Shown: piece by piece, positions 9,580-19,863 of the stretch
Layout of the letters: every line of letters starts with the position of its first letter
Position numbering within the stretch: position 1 is the stretch's first letter
Source of the DNA: Alteripontixanthobacter maritimus
GTDB lineage: Bacteria > Pseudomonadota > Alphaproteobacteria > Sphingomonadales > Sphingomonadaceae
Assembly (NCBI RefSeq): GCF_003340475.1
Contig: NZ_QBKA01000002.1
Span: 2,241,501 to 2,305,500 of the forward strand
DNA: 64,000 bases
Reading direction: 5' to 3'
Made by a program: the position numbers and the translations under genes
Notes under the pieces: model-generated
Told to the model about the DNA's origin: nothing
Seen by the model: the letters and a program-made list of their open reading frames with translations, nothing else
Databases searched by the model: none

Positions 9580-10332
9580 TTAGTTAGGCAGTTCGATATC
9601 CGCCCAGACCGGTAGGTGGTCCGATGCGATGCTTGCCAACCCGCTGTGATGGACTCCTGAAGCGACACAATGCAGGTTTCGGGTAATGACGATCCGGTCG
9701 AGCTGCGCCACGGGGCGGCGGCCGGGAAAGGTGGGCCCAGGGGTCAGCACCTGCCATCCATTGCCGAACGCGCGCATCGCTCCGCTCGCCACGCCCCACT
9801 GGTTGAAGTCACCCATCAGGACCGTTGGCAAATTAGGCCGCTGCGCTTCGGTATGGTCGAGCACAGCGCGGAACTGCGCGCGGCGGCGGAAGCCCGACAA
9901 GTCACAATGCATACCCGCCACGCGCAGCGCGCCGCCGTGCGTTACAATATCGGCGGAAACGGCACCGCGCGGCTCCAGCGTGGGTACGTCGAGCGCGTGC
10001 ACGGCCCTCGCTTCAAGCCCCCGCCGCACCAGCAAGGCGTTACCGTGCCAGCCGATACTGCGTGGCCTGCGCCCTAGGTCGAGTGGCCGCCATGGCGTAT
10101 CGTCGAGAGCGACAAGCGGAAGAGTACTCGCTCGACTACCGAAGCGGCGGTCAGCTTCCTGCAAGGCGACGATATCGGCATCCATCTCGCGCAGTACCGA
10201 AATGATCCGCATGGGATCGCACACCCCGTCCGTGCCGATGGACTTGTGGATGTTGTAGGTTGCAACCCGGATCCGGCCGGTGGGGCCATGCGGTTTGTGC
10301 GATCCGTGCGGTCTGTGTACGGCCCCGCTCAT
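9580..10332 (-). CDS. Endonuclease/exonuclease/phosphatase family protein
   Basis: A 250-residue member of the EEP (DNase I-like) fold. RVATYNIHKSIG near the start, ALQEADRR with the metal-binding Glu, MHCDLSGF, MGDFNQW and the terminal IASDHLPVWADI are the catalytic blocks. The chosen ATG at 10332 overlaps the upstream stop as ATGA; a longer reading would run well into the upstream gene. Last gene of a three-gene unit with the PNPOx-like protein and an alpha/beta hydrolase. The substrate is unknown: DNA, phospholipid or phosphoesters are all possible. Confidence 0.85.
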   Translation of the reverse strand: MSGAVHRPHGSHKPHGPTGRIRVATYNIHKSIGTDGVCDPMRIISVLREMDADIVALQEADRRFGSRASTLPLVALDDTPWRPLDLGRRPRSIGWHGNALLVRRGLEARAVHALDVPTLEPRGAVSADIVTHGGALRVAGMHCDLSGFRRRAQFRAVLDHTEAQRPNLPTVLMGDFNQWGVASGAMRAFGNGWQVLTPGPTFPGRRPVAQLDRIVITRNLHCVASGVHHSGLASIASDHLPVWADIELPN

Positions 10333-10901
10333 TCGAGCCCGGGTGGGAATTCGCCCTCGATATATCGGTCGGTCGCGCGGGTCGGCAGTCCATCGATGCT
10401 GGATGTGCGGCTGCTCATCTTGGACGCCCACTGCTCCGGCTCGCTATTGGCATGAGCCTTGAGCAGGGTCTTGCGTTCATGATCCAGCTCCATCACCGGC
10501 ACGCCCCATCCGCAACTGGTCTGTACGCTGTCCACCTCGATATCGAAGATCTGCCGCGTCCCCGGCATCAGCGTGAAGTGGGCAGCCAGTGCGTCCCACC
10601 CGCCATCCTGCGGCAGGACCGGCGTAACCGCGCCATACAATCGCAGGATCAGCGCCGGTTGCTGCCAGTTGCAGAACATGACCGTGATGCGCCCATTGGC
10701 GAGGGCATGGGCGTGGGTCTCATTGCCCGATCCGCCAAGGTCCAGATAAGCCACTCTGTTCGGACCGAGGATGCGAAAGGCATCATAACCTTTGGGACTC
10801 AAGTTGATGCGCCCGCTCGCTGCCGCAGTCGCCACGAAGAACACCGGCTGCGCCTCGATCATGGCCCGGTGTTTGGCGTCGATTGCGTCCGAAAATTCCA
10901 T
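10329..10901 (-). CDS. Pyridoxamine 5'-phosphate oxidase-like flavin protein
   Basis: A 190-residue split-barrel FMN-binding protein. VFFVATAAASGRINLSPKG and VAYLDLGGSGNETHAH match the PNPOx-like, heme-utilisation-related family rather than true PdxH. The C-terminal half is specific to this subfamily (CGWGVPVMELDHERKTL). Coupled at both ends: TGATG to the hydrolase upstream and ATGA to the EEP protein downstream. No specific substrate can be given. Confidence 0.82.
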   Translation of the reverse strand: MEFSDAIDAKHRAMIEAQPVFFVATAAASGRINLSPKGYDAFRILGPNRVAYLDLGGSGNETHAHALANGRITVMFCNWQQPALILRLYGAVTPVLPQDGGWDALAAHFTLMPGTRQIFDIEVDSVQTSCGWGVPVMELDHERKTLLKAHANSEPEQWASKMSSRTSSIDGLPTRATDRYIEGEFPPGLE

Positions 10902-11764
10902 CAGATGAAATCCGTGACGGTGTCGATGAAATCGTCGAACCGGTCATGGTGCAGCCAGTGCCCGGCGCGGTCGAATTCGATGACCTTCGCGGTGTTGAAA
11001 TGTTCCATCCGCCCGTCGCCTTCCGGATTGCTGGCCCAGCTATCGGCACCGTACAACAACAGGGCTGGCGCGATTATGTTTCCCCAGATCGCATGCATGG
11101 TGTCGCGGGGCGTATCCTCGAATGGCCAGACGTTGAGATGCGGGTCGAATTTCCAGCTGAAAGTGCCGTCCTCGTTCCTGTTGACGCCGTGCAGGGTCAG
11201 ATGGGTAGCCTGAGCGTCCGTCAGATAGCTGTTGGCCTCCTGCATCCGGGCCTGCGCCTCCGCCAATGAGACATAACGTTTGGTCAACCGACCTGCCGCC
11301 TTGCGCTTCTTCTCGATCCATTCGCGCGCGCGGTCGGGATAGGGCTTCGCCTGCCGCTCCTCCAAAGTCTTCGGCGACGGTCCCAGCCCTTCAATCGCCA
11401 CGATGCGGCGGACCTGTTCGGGAAATATTCCGGCAAAGCGCAGCGCGACATTGCCGCCCAGCGAATGCGCGATGATGGTAACCGGCGCCAGTCCCAGCTG
11501 ATGGACGAGCTGCGCCACGTCATAGACCATGTCCTGCGCCTCGTAGATGCCGTCGGTCACCCACTCGCTATCGCCGTGCCCGCGATGGTCCATGGCAATG
11601 ACGTGCCAGTCCTTGCTCAAGGCCTCCGCTGTCCAGTCCCAGCTGCGGCAATGGTCCTTGCCGCCATGGATCAGCAGCAGCGGCGGTTTGTCCGCATTGC
11701 CCCAATCGACATAATGCAGGCGAAGGCGCTGGGAGAAAAACGTCTGGGAGGTCGGTCCGGTCAT
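10901..11764 (-). CDS. Alpha/beta hydrolase
   Basis: A 287-residue serine hydrolase-fold protein. LLLIHGGKDHCRSWD supplies the oxyanion HGG, AHSLGGN the nucleophile elbow and GHWLHHDRFDDFI a C-terminal His. The acid residue is probably the Asp in the LYGADSW segment. The ATG at 11764 (MTGPTSQ) has AAGG just upstream; a TTG 18 bases earlier is less likely. Starts the hydrolase, PNPOx-like, EEP unit only 37 bp after prfC, so may be read through from prfC. Substrate unknown. Confidence 0.85.
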   Translation of the reverse strand: MTGPTSQTFFSQRLRLHYVDWGNADKPPLLLIHGGKDHCRSWDWTAEALSKDWHVIAMDHRGHGDSEWVTDGIYEAQDMVYDVAQLVHQLGLAPVTIIAHSLGGNVALRFAGIFPEQVRRIVAIEGLGPSPKTLEERQAKPYPDRAREWIEKKRKAAGRLTKRYVSLAEAQARMQEANSYLTDAQATHLTLHGVNRNEDGTFSWKFDPHLNVWPFEDTPRDTMHAIWGNIIAPALLLYGADSWASNPEGDGRMEHFNTAKVIEFDRAGHWLHHDRFDDFIDTVTDFI

Positions 11765-11801
11765 GCGGCCTTCATGCTGCAATGCAGCGCGGCCTGCAAC
11801 A

Positions 11802-13400
11802 TCAGCGTTCCTTGGTCGCGCTGAAGGTCAGGTCGGTATGCTTTTCCGCCTGATAATTCACGTCCCAAGGGCTTTTCGCCATGAAGACGATGTCACCGTC
11901 ACGGTCGCGCGCAAGGTTCGCGCTGTTGAAGCGTTCGAACTCGGCCAGCGGGGCTTCCGGACCCAACACCCACCGGGCGGTGGAGAACGGCGATTGTTCC
12001 AGCACGGCTTCCACCTTGTATTCCGCAGACAGCCGCGAAACCAGCACTTCCAGCTGCAACTGGCCCACCACACCGACGATCCACTGTGCGCCCAGTTCGG
12101 GGTAAAACACCTGGATCACGCCCTCTTCGGACAGGTCGTCCAACGCCTTGCGCAGCTGCTTGGTTTTGGTCGGATCCTTCAGGATGACACGGCGCAGTAT
12201 TTCGGGCGCGAAGTTGGGAAGACCGGTGAAGCGGACGTCGTTGTTCTCGCTCAGAGTATCGCCAACCCTCAGCGTGCCGTGGTTCGGAATGCCGATGATG
12301 TCGCCCGGCTGGGCTGTGTCGGCAATTTCCCGGTCCTGCGCGAAAAACATGATCGGCGAATGCACCGCGATAGGTTTGCCAAGGCCTGACGGCGTCAGCT
12401 TCATGCCGCGTTTGAAGGTGCCCGAAACCTGCCGCATGAAGGCGATCCGGTCGCGGTGGTTCGGGTCCATATTGGCCTGCACCTTGAAGATGAAGCCGGT
12501 CACTTCATCGCGCTCCGGGCTGATTTCACCATCGTCCGAAGGCTGCGGGCGCGGCGGGGGTGCATATTTGGCGATGGCATCGATCACCTCGGTCACGCCA
12601 AATTGCTTGAGGGCGCTGCCGAAATACACTGGGGTCAGATCGCCATTGCGATACGCCTCGTAATCGAACGGCGCATAGCCTTCGCGGGCCAGCAGCCCTT
12701 CCTCGGCCACTCGTGCCACGCCTTCGGGCGAAAGGAATTCCGCCAGTTTGGGGTCATTCGCCCCCTCGACGGAAACCACCTTGCCGCGATATTCCTTGCC
12801 GTCGCCTTCGGGCAGCCGCAGCTTGTTCTCCTCGAAATCGAACACCCCTTCGAACAATCCGCCCATGCCGACGGGCCAGTTCATCGGGCTGACATCCAGC
12901 GCCAGTTTCTCCGCAATCTCGTCCAGCAACTCGAACGCGTCGCGCCCCTCGCGGTCGATCTTGTTGATGAGCGTGATGATGGGGACCGACCGCAGCCGGC
13001 ACACCTCGAACAGTTTCAGCGTCTGCGGCTCGATCCCGGCGGCGGCGTCCAGCACCATGATTGCAGAATCGACAGCCGTCAGCGTGCGGTAGGTGTCTTC
13101 GGAGAAATCCTCGTGCCCCGGCGTGTCGAGCAGGTTGAAGGTGATGGTGTTGCCATCCGGATCGGTGCGCTCGAACGTCATGACGGATGACGTTACCGAG
13201 ATGCCGCGCTGCTGCTCGATCTTCATCCAGTCCGACCGCGCACGCCGCGCGGCCCCGCGCGCCTTGACCTCGCCCGCCAGATGGATCGCGCCGCCCTGCA
13301 GCAACAGCTTTTCCGTCAGCGTCGTTTTACCGGCATCGGGATGCGAAATGATCGCAAAGGTACGGCGGCTGTTCACCGAATTGTCAGTGGAGCCAGACAT
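11802..13400 (-). CDS. prfC: Peptide chain release factor 3
   Basis: GTPase that recycles RF1/RF2 from the ribosome. The 532 residues begin with the G1 loop SHPDAGKTTLTEKLL (about 19-33). RGISVTSSVM (switch I), DTPGHEDF (G3) and NKIDREG (G4) follow. The RF3-specific second half includes GVIQVFYPELGAQWIVGVVGQLQLEVL. It starts two bases after the pheT stop codon, so it is probably co-transcribed with pheST. Confidence 0.96.
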   Translation of the reverse strand: MSGSTDNSVNSRRTFAIISHPDAGKTTLTEKLLLQGGAIHLAGEVKARGAARRARSDWMKIEQQRGISVTSSVMTFERTDPDGNTITFNLLDTPGHEDFSEDTYRTLTAVDSAIMVLDAAAGIEPQTLKLFEVCRLRSVPIITLINKIDREGRDAFELLDEIAEKLALDVSPMNWPVGMGGLFEGVFDFEENKLRLPEGDGKEYRGKVVSVEGANDPKLAEFLSPEGVARVAEEGLLAREGYAPFDYEAYRNGDLTPVYFGSALKQFGVTEVIDAIAKYAPPPRPQPSDDGEISPERDEVTGFIFKVQANMDPNHRDRIAFMRQVSGTFKRGMKLTPSGLGKPIAVHSPIMFFAQDREIADTAQPGDIIGIPNHGTLRVGDTLSENNDVRFTGLPNFAPEILRRVILKDPTKTKQLRKALDDLSEEGVIQVFYPELGAQWIVGVVGQLQLEVLVSRLSAEYKVEAVLEQSPFSTARWVLGPEAPLAEFERFNSANLARDRDGDIVFMAKSPWDVNYQAEKHTDLTFSATKER

Positions 13401-13402
13401 GG

Positions 13403-15796
13403 TCAGCCGCGCAGCTCCGCATCCTGTTTCGCGGCAGCGGCGACGATCTTGTCCGACACCGCTTTCAACTCGTCATCGGTGAAGCTTTTTTCGCCCGGTT
13501 GCAGTGTGACTTCCACCGCGATGGACACCTTCCCGTCAGCCACGCCTTGCCCAGCGAACACGTCAAAAATGCGCGCATCGGTTATGGCCTGCTTGTCAGC
13601 GCTTTTGACTGCACGCAGCAAGTCGGCGGCTGGCTTGTCCGCATCGAACAGGAACGCGAAATCGCGAGTAACGGGCTGCAACGCGGGCGGTGCATAGGCG
13701 CTGCGAGCGAAGCCGGACTTGCCCTTGGGCACCGGTATTGCATCGAGGAACAGTTCCACCGCCATGACTGGCCCGTCCATATCGAACGCCGCCAAAGTCG
13801 CGGGGTGCAACGCGCCAAACCGAGCGAGCACGTTTTTTGGGCCAAGGCGCAAGGTTCCCGACTGGCCGGGATGGAATTGCGCGCCCGCTTCGCCCATCAC
13901 CATCAGGTTCTGGACCGGCGCGCCTGCCTCACCCAGCAAAGCCATTGCTTCTGCCTTGGCATCATAGGCATCGAAGCCCTGCGCCTTGCCATTTTGCCAG
14001 CCGCGCGCCTTGCGATGGCCCGCCAGTACGATGCCAAGCGTCGGTTTTTCGTTGCTCGACCCATCCTTGGCGCGAAAATAGCGCCGCCCGATTTCGAACA
14101 GACGGCTGCTGTCCGTGCCGCGATCCGCGTTGCGCTTCGCAGCGGAAAGCAGGCCGGGGATGAGCGATGGCTGCATTGCCTTCATATCTTCGCTGATCGG
14201 ATTTTCCAGCACCCACAAGTGCTGCCCGTCGGCGGCGAAATGCTCCGCCTGCGATAGAGGCAGGAATGACCAGGTGACGGCCTCGTTCAACCCGCGAGCC
14301 GCAGCGGCACGGCGCAGCCGGCGCTCCTGCTGCTGTTCGCGGCTGGCAGTCGGGCGCGCAACGCCTTCGGCGCGAGGCAAAGCCACGCTGGCAATATTGT
14401 CGAGACCGTGGATGCGGACCACTTCCTCCACCAGATCGGCTGGCCCTTCGATGTCGTGGCGGCGCAAAGGTACGGTCACCTGCCAATCGTCCGACACGGC
14501 GAAATCAAGCGCGGTCAGGATGCGGCGCTGGTCATCCTCGGCAATCGTGACCCCGCCCAATTGCTGGGTGAGAGCGGGATCGAACGCGACGACCATCGGT
14601 GCGGTGGGCGGCGATCCAGCGCGGGCGATTGCTGATGCGGTTCCGCCAGCCAGCTCCACGATCAGTCCGGTAAGAAGGTCCATCCCATCATCGAGAAACG
14701 CAGGATCGACGCCGCGTTCGAACCGGGTGCGCGCATCGCTGGCGAGGCCCAGTTTCCGGCCGGTCGTGCCGATGCGTTCAGGATCGAAATAGGCGATTTC
14801 CAGCAGCACGTCGGTCGTGTCCGGCCCGCAACCGCTACCCAGACCGCCCATGATCCCGGCGATATCGTGAACACCCTGATCATCGGCAATAACGGTCATG
14901 CTGTCGTCGAGGGTGTAGGTCTTCTCGTTAAGCGCGGTGAACTGTTCGCCCTGCTTTGCGCGCCGAGCGACAACCGCACCATCTAGCTTCGCCAGATCGT
15001 AGGCATGCGCTGGGCGCCCATAGGCCAGCATAAGGTAATTGGTGAGGTCGACGATCAGCGAGATCGGTTTCTGGCCTGCCGAAAGCAAGCGCTGCTTCAA
15101 CCAGTCCGGTGAAGCGCCGTTGTGCACGCCGGTAATCGTGCGTCCGTAAAACGCGGGGCAGCCCTCCGGATCGTCCGTACGGATGGTGGGCGCGCTTTCT
15201 CCACTTTCCGCAAAATCCGGCATGGCGATCCGCTTGAGCTTGCCAATCCCCGCCGCCGCCAGATCGCGCGCGATACCGTACACACCCATGCAATCCGGCC
15301 GGTTCGGCGTAATCGCGACGTCGAACACCGGCGATGTGCCCTGATATCGTGCAAAACTTTCGCCCACAGGCGCATCGGCCGGCAATTCGATGATGCCGTC
15401 ATGCTCGTCGCCCAGCTCCAGCTCGCGCACGGAACACATCATGCCATTCGATTCCACGCCGCGAATGGCGCTCTTCCTCAGCTCCATGCCATTGGCGGGA
15501 ACCACCGCGCCGGGCAGGCCCAGCACGCCCTTCATACCGGCCCGCGCATTGGGCGCGCCGCAGACGACCTGCAGCGGATCGCCCTCTCCGGTATCGACGG
15601 TGAGCACTTGCAGCTTGTCGGCATCGGGATGCTTTTGCGCTGTCAGCACTTCGGCGACGCAGAAGCCGTCCAGGCGCTCCGCCGGATCGTCCAGCCCTTC
15701 CACTTCCAGCCCGATACGATTGAGCGCGTCGGAAATGTCCTGCGCGCTGGCGTCGGTTTCGAGGTGGTCCTTCAACCATGTGAGTGAGAACTTCAT
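13403..15796 (-). CDS. pheT: Phenylalanine-tRNA ligase beta subunit
   Basis: Beta chain of the heterotetrameric PheRS, 797 residues, the standard length. Domains in order: a tRNA-binding OB domain (about 39-150, [29 protein letters not shown]), the B3/B4 editing domain, the B5 domain, the catalytic-like core ([26 protein letters not shown]) and the C-terminal anticodon-binding FDX domain ([15 protein letters not shown]). Overlaps pheS by 4 bases (ATGA). Confidence 0.97.
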   Translation of the reverse strand: MKFSLTWLKDHLETDASAQDISDALNRIGLEVEGLDDPAERLDGFCVAEVLTAQKHPDADKLQVLTVDTGEGDPLQVVCGAPNARAGMKGVLGLPGAVVPANGMELRKSAIRGVESNGMMCSVRELELGDEHDGIIELPADAPVGESFARYQGTSPVFDVAITPNRPDCMGVYGIARDLAAAGIGKLKRIAMPDFAESGESAPTIRTDDPEGCPAFYGRTITGVHNGASPDWLKQRLLSAGQKPISLIVDLTNYLMLAYGRPAHAYDLAKLDGAVVARRAKQGEQFTALNEKTYTLDDSMTVIADDQGVHDIAGIMGGLGSGCGPDTTDVLLEIAYFDPERIGTTGRKLGLASDARTRFERGVDPAFLDDGMDLLTGLIVELAGGTASAIARAGSPPTAPMVVAFDPALTQQLGGVTIAEDDQRRILTALDFAVSDDWQVTVPLRRHDIEGPADLVEEVVRIHGLDNIASVALPRAEGVARPTASREQQQERRLRRAAAARGLNEAVTWSFLPLSQAEHFAADGQHLWVLENPISEDMKAMQPSLIPGLLSAAKRNADRGTDSSRLFEIGRRYFRAKDGSSNEKPTLGIVLAGHRKARGWQNGKAQGFDAYDAKAEAMALLGEAGAPVQNLMVMGEAGAQFHPGQSGTLRLGPKNVLARFGALHPATLAAFDMDGPVMAVELFLDAIPVPKGKSGFARSAYAPPALQPVTRDFAFLFDADKPAADLLRAVKSADKQAITDARIFDVFAGQGVADGKVSIAVEVTLQPGEKSFTDDELKAVSDKIVAAAAKQDAELRG

Positions 15797-16899
15797 GCCC
15801 GCTCTCCTACACCGGCGGAAAGCGTCGGCTGGGCCAGCGGGTTGAAGCCGTAATGCGCCAGCCAGCGATTATCACCATCGAAGAAGGCGCGCAGATCGTC
15901 CATGCCGTATTTCAGCATGGCCAGCCGGTCCACGCCGACGCCGAAGGCAAAGCCCTGATATTTGTCCGCGTCCAGCCCGGCGAATTCGATCACGCGCCGG
16001 TTGACCATGCCGCTGCCGAGCAGCTCCATCCATCCGTGCCCCGGCGCATCGCCGCTTCCGCCTAGAGTGCGTTTGCCAGCATCATTCACAGCGAAGCCCA
16101 CATCAACCTCGACCGAGGGTTCGGTGAAAGGGAAGTAGGACGGCCGCAGCCGCAGCACGATATCGTCGGTTTCGAAAAACGCTTTCAGGAACGTCTCAAG
16201 GGTCCATTTCAGGTGGCCGAGGTGAATGTCGCGGTCGATCACCAGCCCTTCGATCTGGTGGAACATGGGCGTATGGGTGGCATCGCTGTCGCTTCGATAG
16301 ACGCGGCCTGGCGCGATGATGCGGATCGGCGCGCCTTCCGCCATCATCGACCGGATCTGCACCGGCGACGTATGCGTGCGGAGCAGCATCTTGCGCCCCT
16401 CTGCATCCGTGTCAGGGAAATAGAACGTATCGTGCATCGCGCGCGCCGGATGGCTTTCGGCCATATTGAGCGCGGTGAAATTGTGCCAATCATCCTCGAT
16501 TTCCGGGCCGGTTTTAACCGCAAAGCCCAAGTCGGCGAAGATCTCCGCCAGCTCGTCCATCACCTGGCTTACCGGATGGACGCTGCCGCGCGGGGTTTCG
16601 GGTGCAGGCAGTGTCAGGTCGAGTGTTTCGTTCGCCAACCGCGCATCCAGCTCTGCCGCATCGATCGCTGCCTTGCGCGCCGCGATGGCATCGGCGACCG
16701 CAGCGCGCACGGCCTGGATTTTCGGACCTTCGCTCTGCCGCTGTTCGGGGGTCATCCCGCCAAGTGTTTTCAGAAGCGCGCTGACCCAGCCCTTCTTGCC
16801 CAAAGCGGCAACGCGCAACGCCTCCAGCGCCTCGCCGTCGGGTGCGGCGGCAATGTCGGCCAAGGTGGTGTCCGTGCGGGTCTGAAGTTCGTCTGCCAT
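15793..16899 (-). CDS. pheS: Phenylalanine-tRNA ligase alpha subunit
   Basis: Catalytic chain of PheRS, 368 residues. The N-terminal coiled coil (about 1-90) is followed by class-II motifs: motif 1 [19 protein letters not shown], motif 2 [20 protein letters not shown] and motif 3 [15 protein letters not shown] longer in-frame reading would add 45 low-complexity residues derived from the terminator upstream, so the ATG at 16899 was taken. A terminator-like hairpin sits 30 bp upstream, between rplT and pheS. Confidence 0.96.
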   Translation of the reverse strand: MADELQTRTDTTLADIAAAPDGEALEALRVAALGKKGWVSALLKTLGGMTPEQRQSEGPKIQAVRAAVADAIAARKAAIDAAELDARLANETLDLTLPAPETPRGSVHPVSQVMDELAEIFADLGFAVKTGPEIEDDWHNFTALNMAESHPARAMHDTFYFPDTDAEGRKMLLRTHTSPVQIRSMMAEGAPIRIIAPGRVYRSDSDATHTPMFHQIEGLVIDRDIHLGHLKWTLETFLKAFFETDDIVLRLRPSYFPFTEPSVEVDVGFAVNDAGKRTLGGSGDAPGHGWMELLGSGMVNRRVIEFAGLDADKYQGFAFGVGVDRLAMLKYGMDDLRAFFDGDNRWLAHYGFNPLAQPTLSAGVGERA

Positions 16900-16929
16900 G
16901 ATGCCTGCGGTCGTTAAGGGGGACAAAGA

Positions 16930-16966
16930 AAAAGCGCCACCCCCGGCTGGCGGGAATGGCGCTTTT
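16930..16966 (-). terminator. Rho-independent terminator or attenuator between rplT and pheS
   Basis: A 10-bp stem of AAAAGCGCCA against TGGCGCTTTT with a 17-base GC-rich loop that can itself pair. On the minus strand it is followed by TTCTTTG. It starts 25 bp past the rplT stop and ends 30 bp before the pheS ATG. It may be the plain rpmI-rplT terminator or an attenuator controlling read-through into pheST. No phenylalanine-rich leader peptide was found. Confidence 0.8.
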
Positions 16967-16990
16967 CCGGTTGTCGCTATGGCGTGCGGT

Positions 16991-17350
16991 TTACGCGGGC
17001 AAGGCCTTCTTGGCCTGCGCGATGATACCGGCAAACGCCGCTTCTTCGTTCATGGCGAGGTCGGCCATGATCTTGCGGTCGAGTTCGATCCCGGCAAGCT
17101 TCACGCCGTGCATGAACTGCGAATAGGTAAGCCCTTCCGCGCGAACCGCAGCGTTGATGCGCTGGATCCACAAGGCGCGGAAATTGCGTTTCTTGATCTT
17201 GCGATCGCGATAGGCGTACTGGCCGGCCTTTTCGACGGCCTGACGCGCAACGCGAATGGTGTTCTTGCGGCGACCGCGATAGCCCTTGGCCTGTTCGAGA
17301 AGCCGTTTATGTTTCTGGCGCGTGGTAACGCCGCGTTTGATGCGTGGCAT
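16991..17350 (-). CDS. rplT: 50S ribosomal protein L20
   Basis: A 119-residue large-subunit assembly protein. [18 protein letters not shown] and [13 protein letters not shown] are diagnostic. Follows rpmI after 52 bp. infC, the usual first gene of this operon, is not next to it in this window. Confidence 0.98.
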   Translation of the reverse strand: MPRIKRGVTTRQKHKRLLEQAKGYRGRRKNTIRVARQAVEKAGQYAYRDRKIKKRNFRALWIQRINAAVRAEGLTYSQFMHGVKLAGIELDRKIMADLAMNEEAAFAGIIAQAKKALPA

Positions 17351-17402
17351 GTGAAATTATCCTTTTGAAAGTCGGCCGCTGCGTAAGCGGCCGGTTACCA
17401 GT

Positions 17403-17606
17403 TCAGCTGAGCCCGTATGGAGCCCACTTTTTCACGGCAGCCCAGTCGGCTTTCGCCAACACGTCGGTGCCGCGGTTCTGGCGGATATATTTCGCACGGT
17501 GATGCGTCAGGCGGTGGCGCTTGCCGGCCACCCCATGCTTCACCTTGCCGGTTGCGGTCAGTTTGAAGCGTTTCTTCACACCGCTCTTGGTCTTCAGCTT
17601 GGGCAT
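17403..17606 (-). CDS. rpmI: 50S ribosomal protein L35
   Basis: A 67-residue basic ribosomal protein, [20 protein letters not shown] with [20 protein letters not shown], of standard length. First gene of rpmI-rplT, with a GGAG-type Shine-Dalgarno (CAGGAGACAAAA) before the ATG. The promoter must lie in the 133-bp gap to the sulfatase stop at 17740. Confidence 0.98.
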   Translation of the reverse strand: MPKLKTKSGVKKRFKLTATGKVKHGVAGKRHRLTHHRAKYIRQNRGTDVLAKADWAAVKKWAPYGLS

Positions 17607-17739
17607 TTTTGTCTCCTGTTACGGAACACGTCCAGTCAGCCCTGGCAGCCCTAACGGCCAGGCCGACTTCTTGGAATCACGTGTCAGTGAAGCGCGGGCA
17701 ATTAGGGCGCGTGCACCCGAAAAGCAAGCAAAAGCCGCG

Positions 17740-19821
17740 TCAGTCGCGAAGATGGTCGCGCCAACGTTCGGAACCCCACCGCGCCACAAGCGCAGCAACC
17801 CGCTGCGCGTCCTTACCCCGCAACTGTTTATGCGGGATGCAGCGGCCTTTTTCGAGCAGACACGCCTCACCCGTATCGAGCCGCAAGCTCGTCAGTTCGC
17901 GCCCAGGCCCTGCCAGCCCGATCGCGGTGGGAGCACCCAAGGGGCCGATATGCAGGAATGGCGGCGCGTCCGGGGTATCCGGCCGGGAGCCCGTCAGCAT
18001 AGCAGCGACGATCGCCCGGTAATCGGATAGCGCCAACGGGCCACCGGGCAGGCTGTCCGGTCGGTTCGTGGCGAGAAACGTGCCGAATTGCCGCTGGTTG
18101 ACGATATGCCCGTGGCCGAGGAATCCGTTTTCGAACAGATCCTCCCCATGATCGCCGGTCACGATCAGGACCGTGTCGTCCCACACACCCTTCGATTTGA
18201 GCCGGGCGATGACTTCGCCGAGCCAGTAATCCGCATTGGCGACGGCATTCCAGTAGGTCGTGCGGACAGCTTGCGCATTGCTGGCGCGGATATCAGCGCG
18301 GGCGACGGGTGTCTCGGCAACCCGCATGTCCACGCCATCATGATGATAGGGGAAATGCGCGCTCTGGAAATTGAAATAGGCGAAATGCGGCTTGTCCCAA
18401 TCGTTTTTGCCAAGGCTACTGTCGAAAGCATCCAGCAAATGCGCCTCGTCCACCAGCAACGAGCCCTCTGCGGCGAAGTCGAAAGCGCGCTTTTCACGCA
18501 GCACTTTTGCATCGACGAAAGTGTCTGCGGTTTCACGCATTCCCACGGTTTCCGCAATACCGCCGAAGTCTTCCGCCTGCCCGGAAAAGACGCCGATCCG
18601 GTAATCCGCCGCATCAAGGTCTCGGAACAGCGACGGGTCGCCTTCGCGCGGAGCGAGCTGGCCCGAAAAGATAGATTTCAAGCTCTCCGTCGTGAAACCG
18701 ACATGGCTGTAAGCGGGGGCTACCGCGTCTCCGGCAACTACCAGCCGTTCCAGATTGGGTGCGACGGGCTTTCCGCCGACCCGCTTGCCCAGCACATCGA
18801 ACCGGGTCGATTCCATCACCACGACCACCACGTGCGGCGCGCCGTCCGGGATCGCGAGCGCCGGCAATGCGGCAGGCAGCGCGACGAGCTGCAAGTCTCC
18901 GCCAAAGCCGTCTTCGTCCACGCCATTGCCGGGAATATCCAGCGCCAGCGGGTGACGCGCGCCGTCGAAGGGGGCAGTGTCATGCTGGATGGCAAACAAG
19001 CCGTAGCCATCGCCATCCACATCGCTCGCAAGATCGAGCGATCCTGTAAGAATCTGCCAGCCGAGCGTTCGATTGAGGCCGAAGGCAGCATCGCTGCCGC
19101 TGCGCGGAATGAACCAGCCTGTCAGCACCAGAGCAGCTATTGAAAACAGCAACAGCATGCCGGAAGGCGCGCGCGGAACCGGCAGGTCGGCAGGCAGGAA
19201 TCGCTTCGCTAGTTTCCAGACGCACCAGACCACTCCGGCTAAACCGGCCAGAGCAAGCAAGGCGATGCCGATTTCGCTGAGGCCATAAAGCAGCGCATCG
19301 ACCAGGCTTCCACCGCCCAGCTGTTTCAGCAATGCAAAACCAACCGCGTCGCTGAAGTAGCTGTGTAGCTGGTATTGCGCGGCCAATGCCAATGCGAACA
19401 CGATGCCATTAGTGAGCGCGAAGACAAACACCGCTGCCCAACCCAGCCGACCGCGTGTGACCCGCCGGGCAAACGCCCAGCCTGCAATCGCAAGAAACAG
19501 CATCGATGCGGTATAGCCGATAGCAAACAGGGCCAGCTCGGCCGGGCTGTCCACCGCGCGCGACTGGCCGAAGCCGCCGGTGAACAGCCCGTATTTCCGG
19601 TCCGCCAGAACCAGTTCCACGAACATTGCCGCGAGTACGACTGCTACCGGGCCTATGCCAAGCCAGCGCGCCAACACGCTGCTTCCGGCACCCGAACGCG
19701 AAAGCTCGCTCGCGCGCCCTTCTACGGCGCGCGAACTCGTATCGTGTGTTGAAGCGGCGTGGGTGGCCACGGCGGCGTATCTCCCTGTTCGGGAACGCGC
19801 GATAACCTGAAAACCTTGCAA
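17740..19821 (-). CDS. Membrane sulfatase-family transferase with embedded MopE-like motif
   Basis: A 693-residue inner-membrane protein of the LtaS/EptA/YejM-like sulfatase superfamily. About five transmembrane helices lie at 55-72, 95-118, 128-150, 180-200 and 220-238. The periplasmic catalytic domain has MESTR (metal-binding Glu337), GFTTESLKSIFSG (candidate Thr nucleophile 377/378), TGDHGED and LGHGHI. Residues about 263-308 (DVDGDGYG ... DIPGNGVDEDGFGGD) look like a MopE/thrombospondin-3-type metal-binding motif, unusual in this family. The listed TTG start gives a 50-residue polar extension; the true start may be further in. The head-group substrate is unknown. Confidence 0.8.
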   Translation of the reverse strand: MQGFQVIARSRTGRYAAVATHAASTHDTSSRAVEGRASELSRSGAGSSVLARWLGIGPVAVVLAAMFVELVLADRKYGLFTGGFGQSRAVDSPAELALFAIGYTASMLFLAIAGWAFARRVTRGRLGWAAVFVFALTNGIVFALALAAQYQLHSYFSDAVGFALLKQLGGGSLVDALLYGLSEIGIALLALAGLAGVVWCVWKLAKRFLPADLPVPRAPSGMLLLFSIAALVLTGWFIPRSGSDAAFGLNRTLGWQILTGSLDLASDVDGDGYGLFAIQHDTAPFDGARHPLALDIPGNGVDEDGFGGDLQLVALPAALPALAIPDGAPHVVVVVMESTRFDVLGKRVGGKPVAPNLERLVVAGDAVAPAYSHVGFTTESLKSIFSGQLAPREGDPSLFRDLDAADYRIGVFSGQAEDFGGIAETVGMRETADTFVDAKVLREKRAFDFAAEGSLLVDEAHLLDAFDSSLGKNDWDKPHFAYFNFQSAHFPYHHDGVDMRVAETPVARADIRASNAQAVRTTYWNAVANADYWLGEVIARLKSKGVWDDTVLIVTGDHGEDLFENGFLGHGHIVNQRQFGTFLATNRPDSLPGGPLALSDYRAIVAAMLTGSRPDTPDAPPFLHIGPLGAPTAIGLAGPGRELTSLRLDTGEACLLEKGRCIPHKQLRGKDAQRVAALVARWGSERWRDHLRD

Positions 19822-19863
19822 TCCTGCTAAATTGCGGATGTGACGAGATTGGACGTGGAGCGC

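Noticed and set aside
16900-17034. N-terminal extension of pheS by 45 codons
   Set aside because: The extension is encoded by the terminator hairpin and the rplT end, and the ATG at 16899 gives the standard PheS start.
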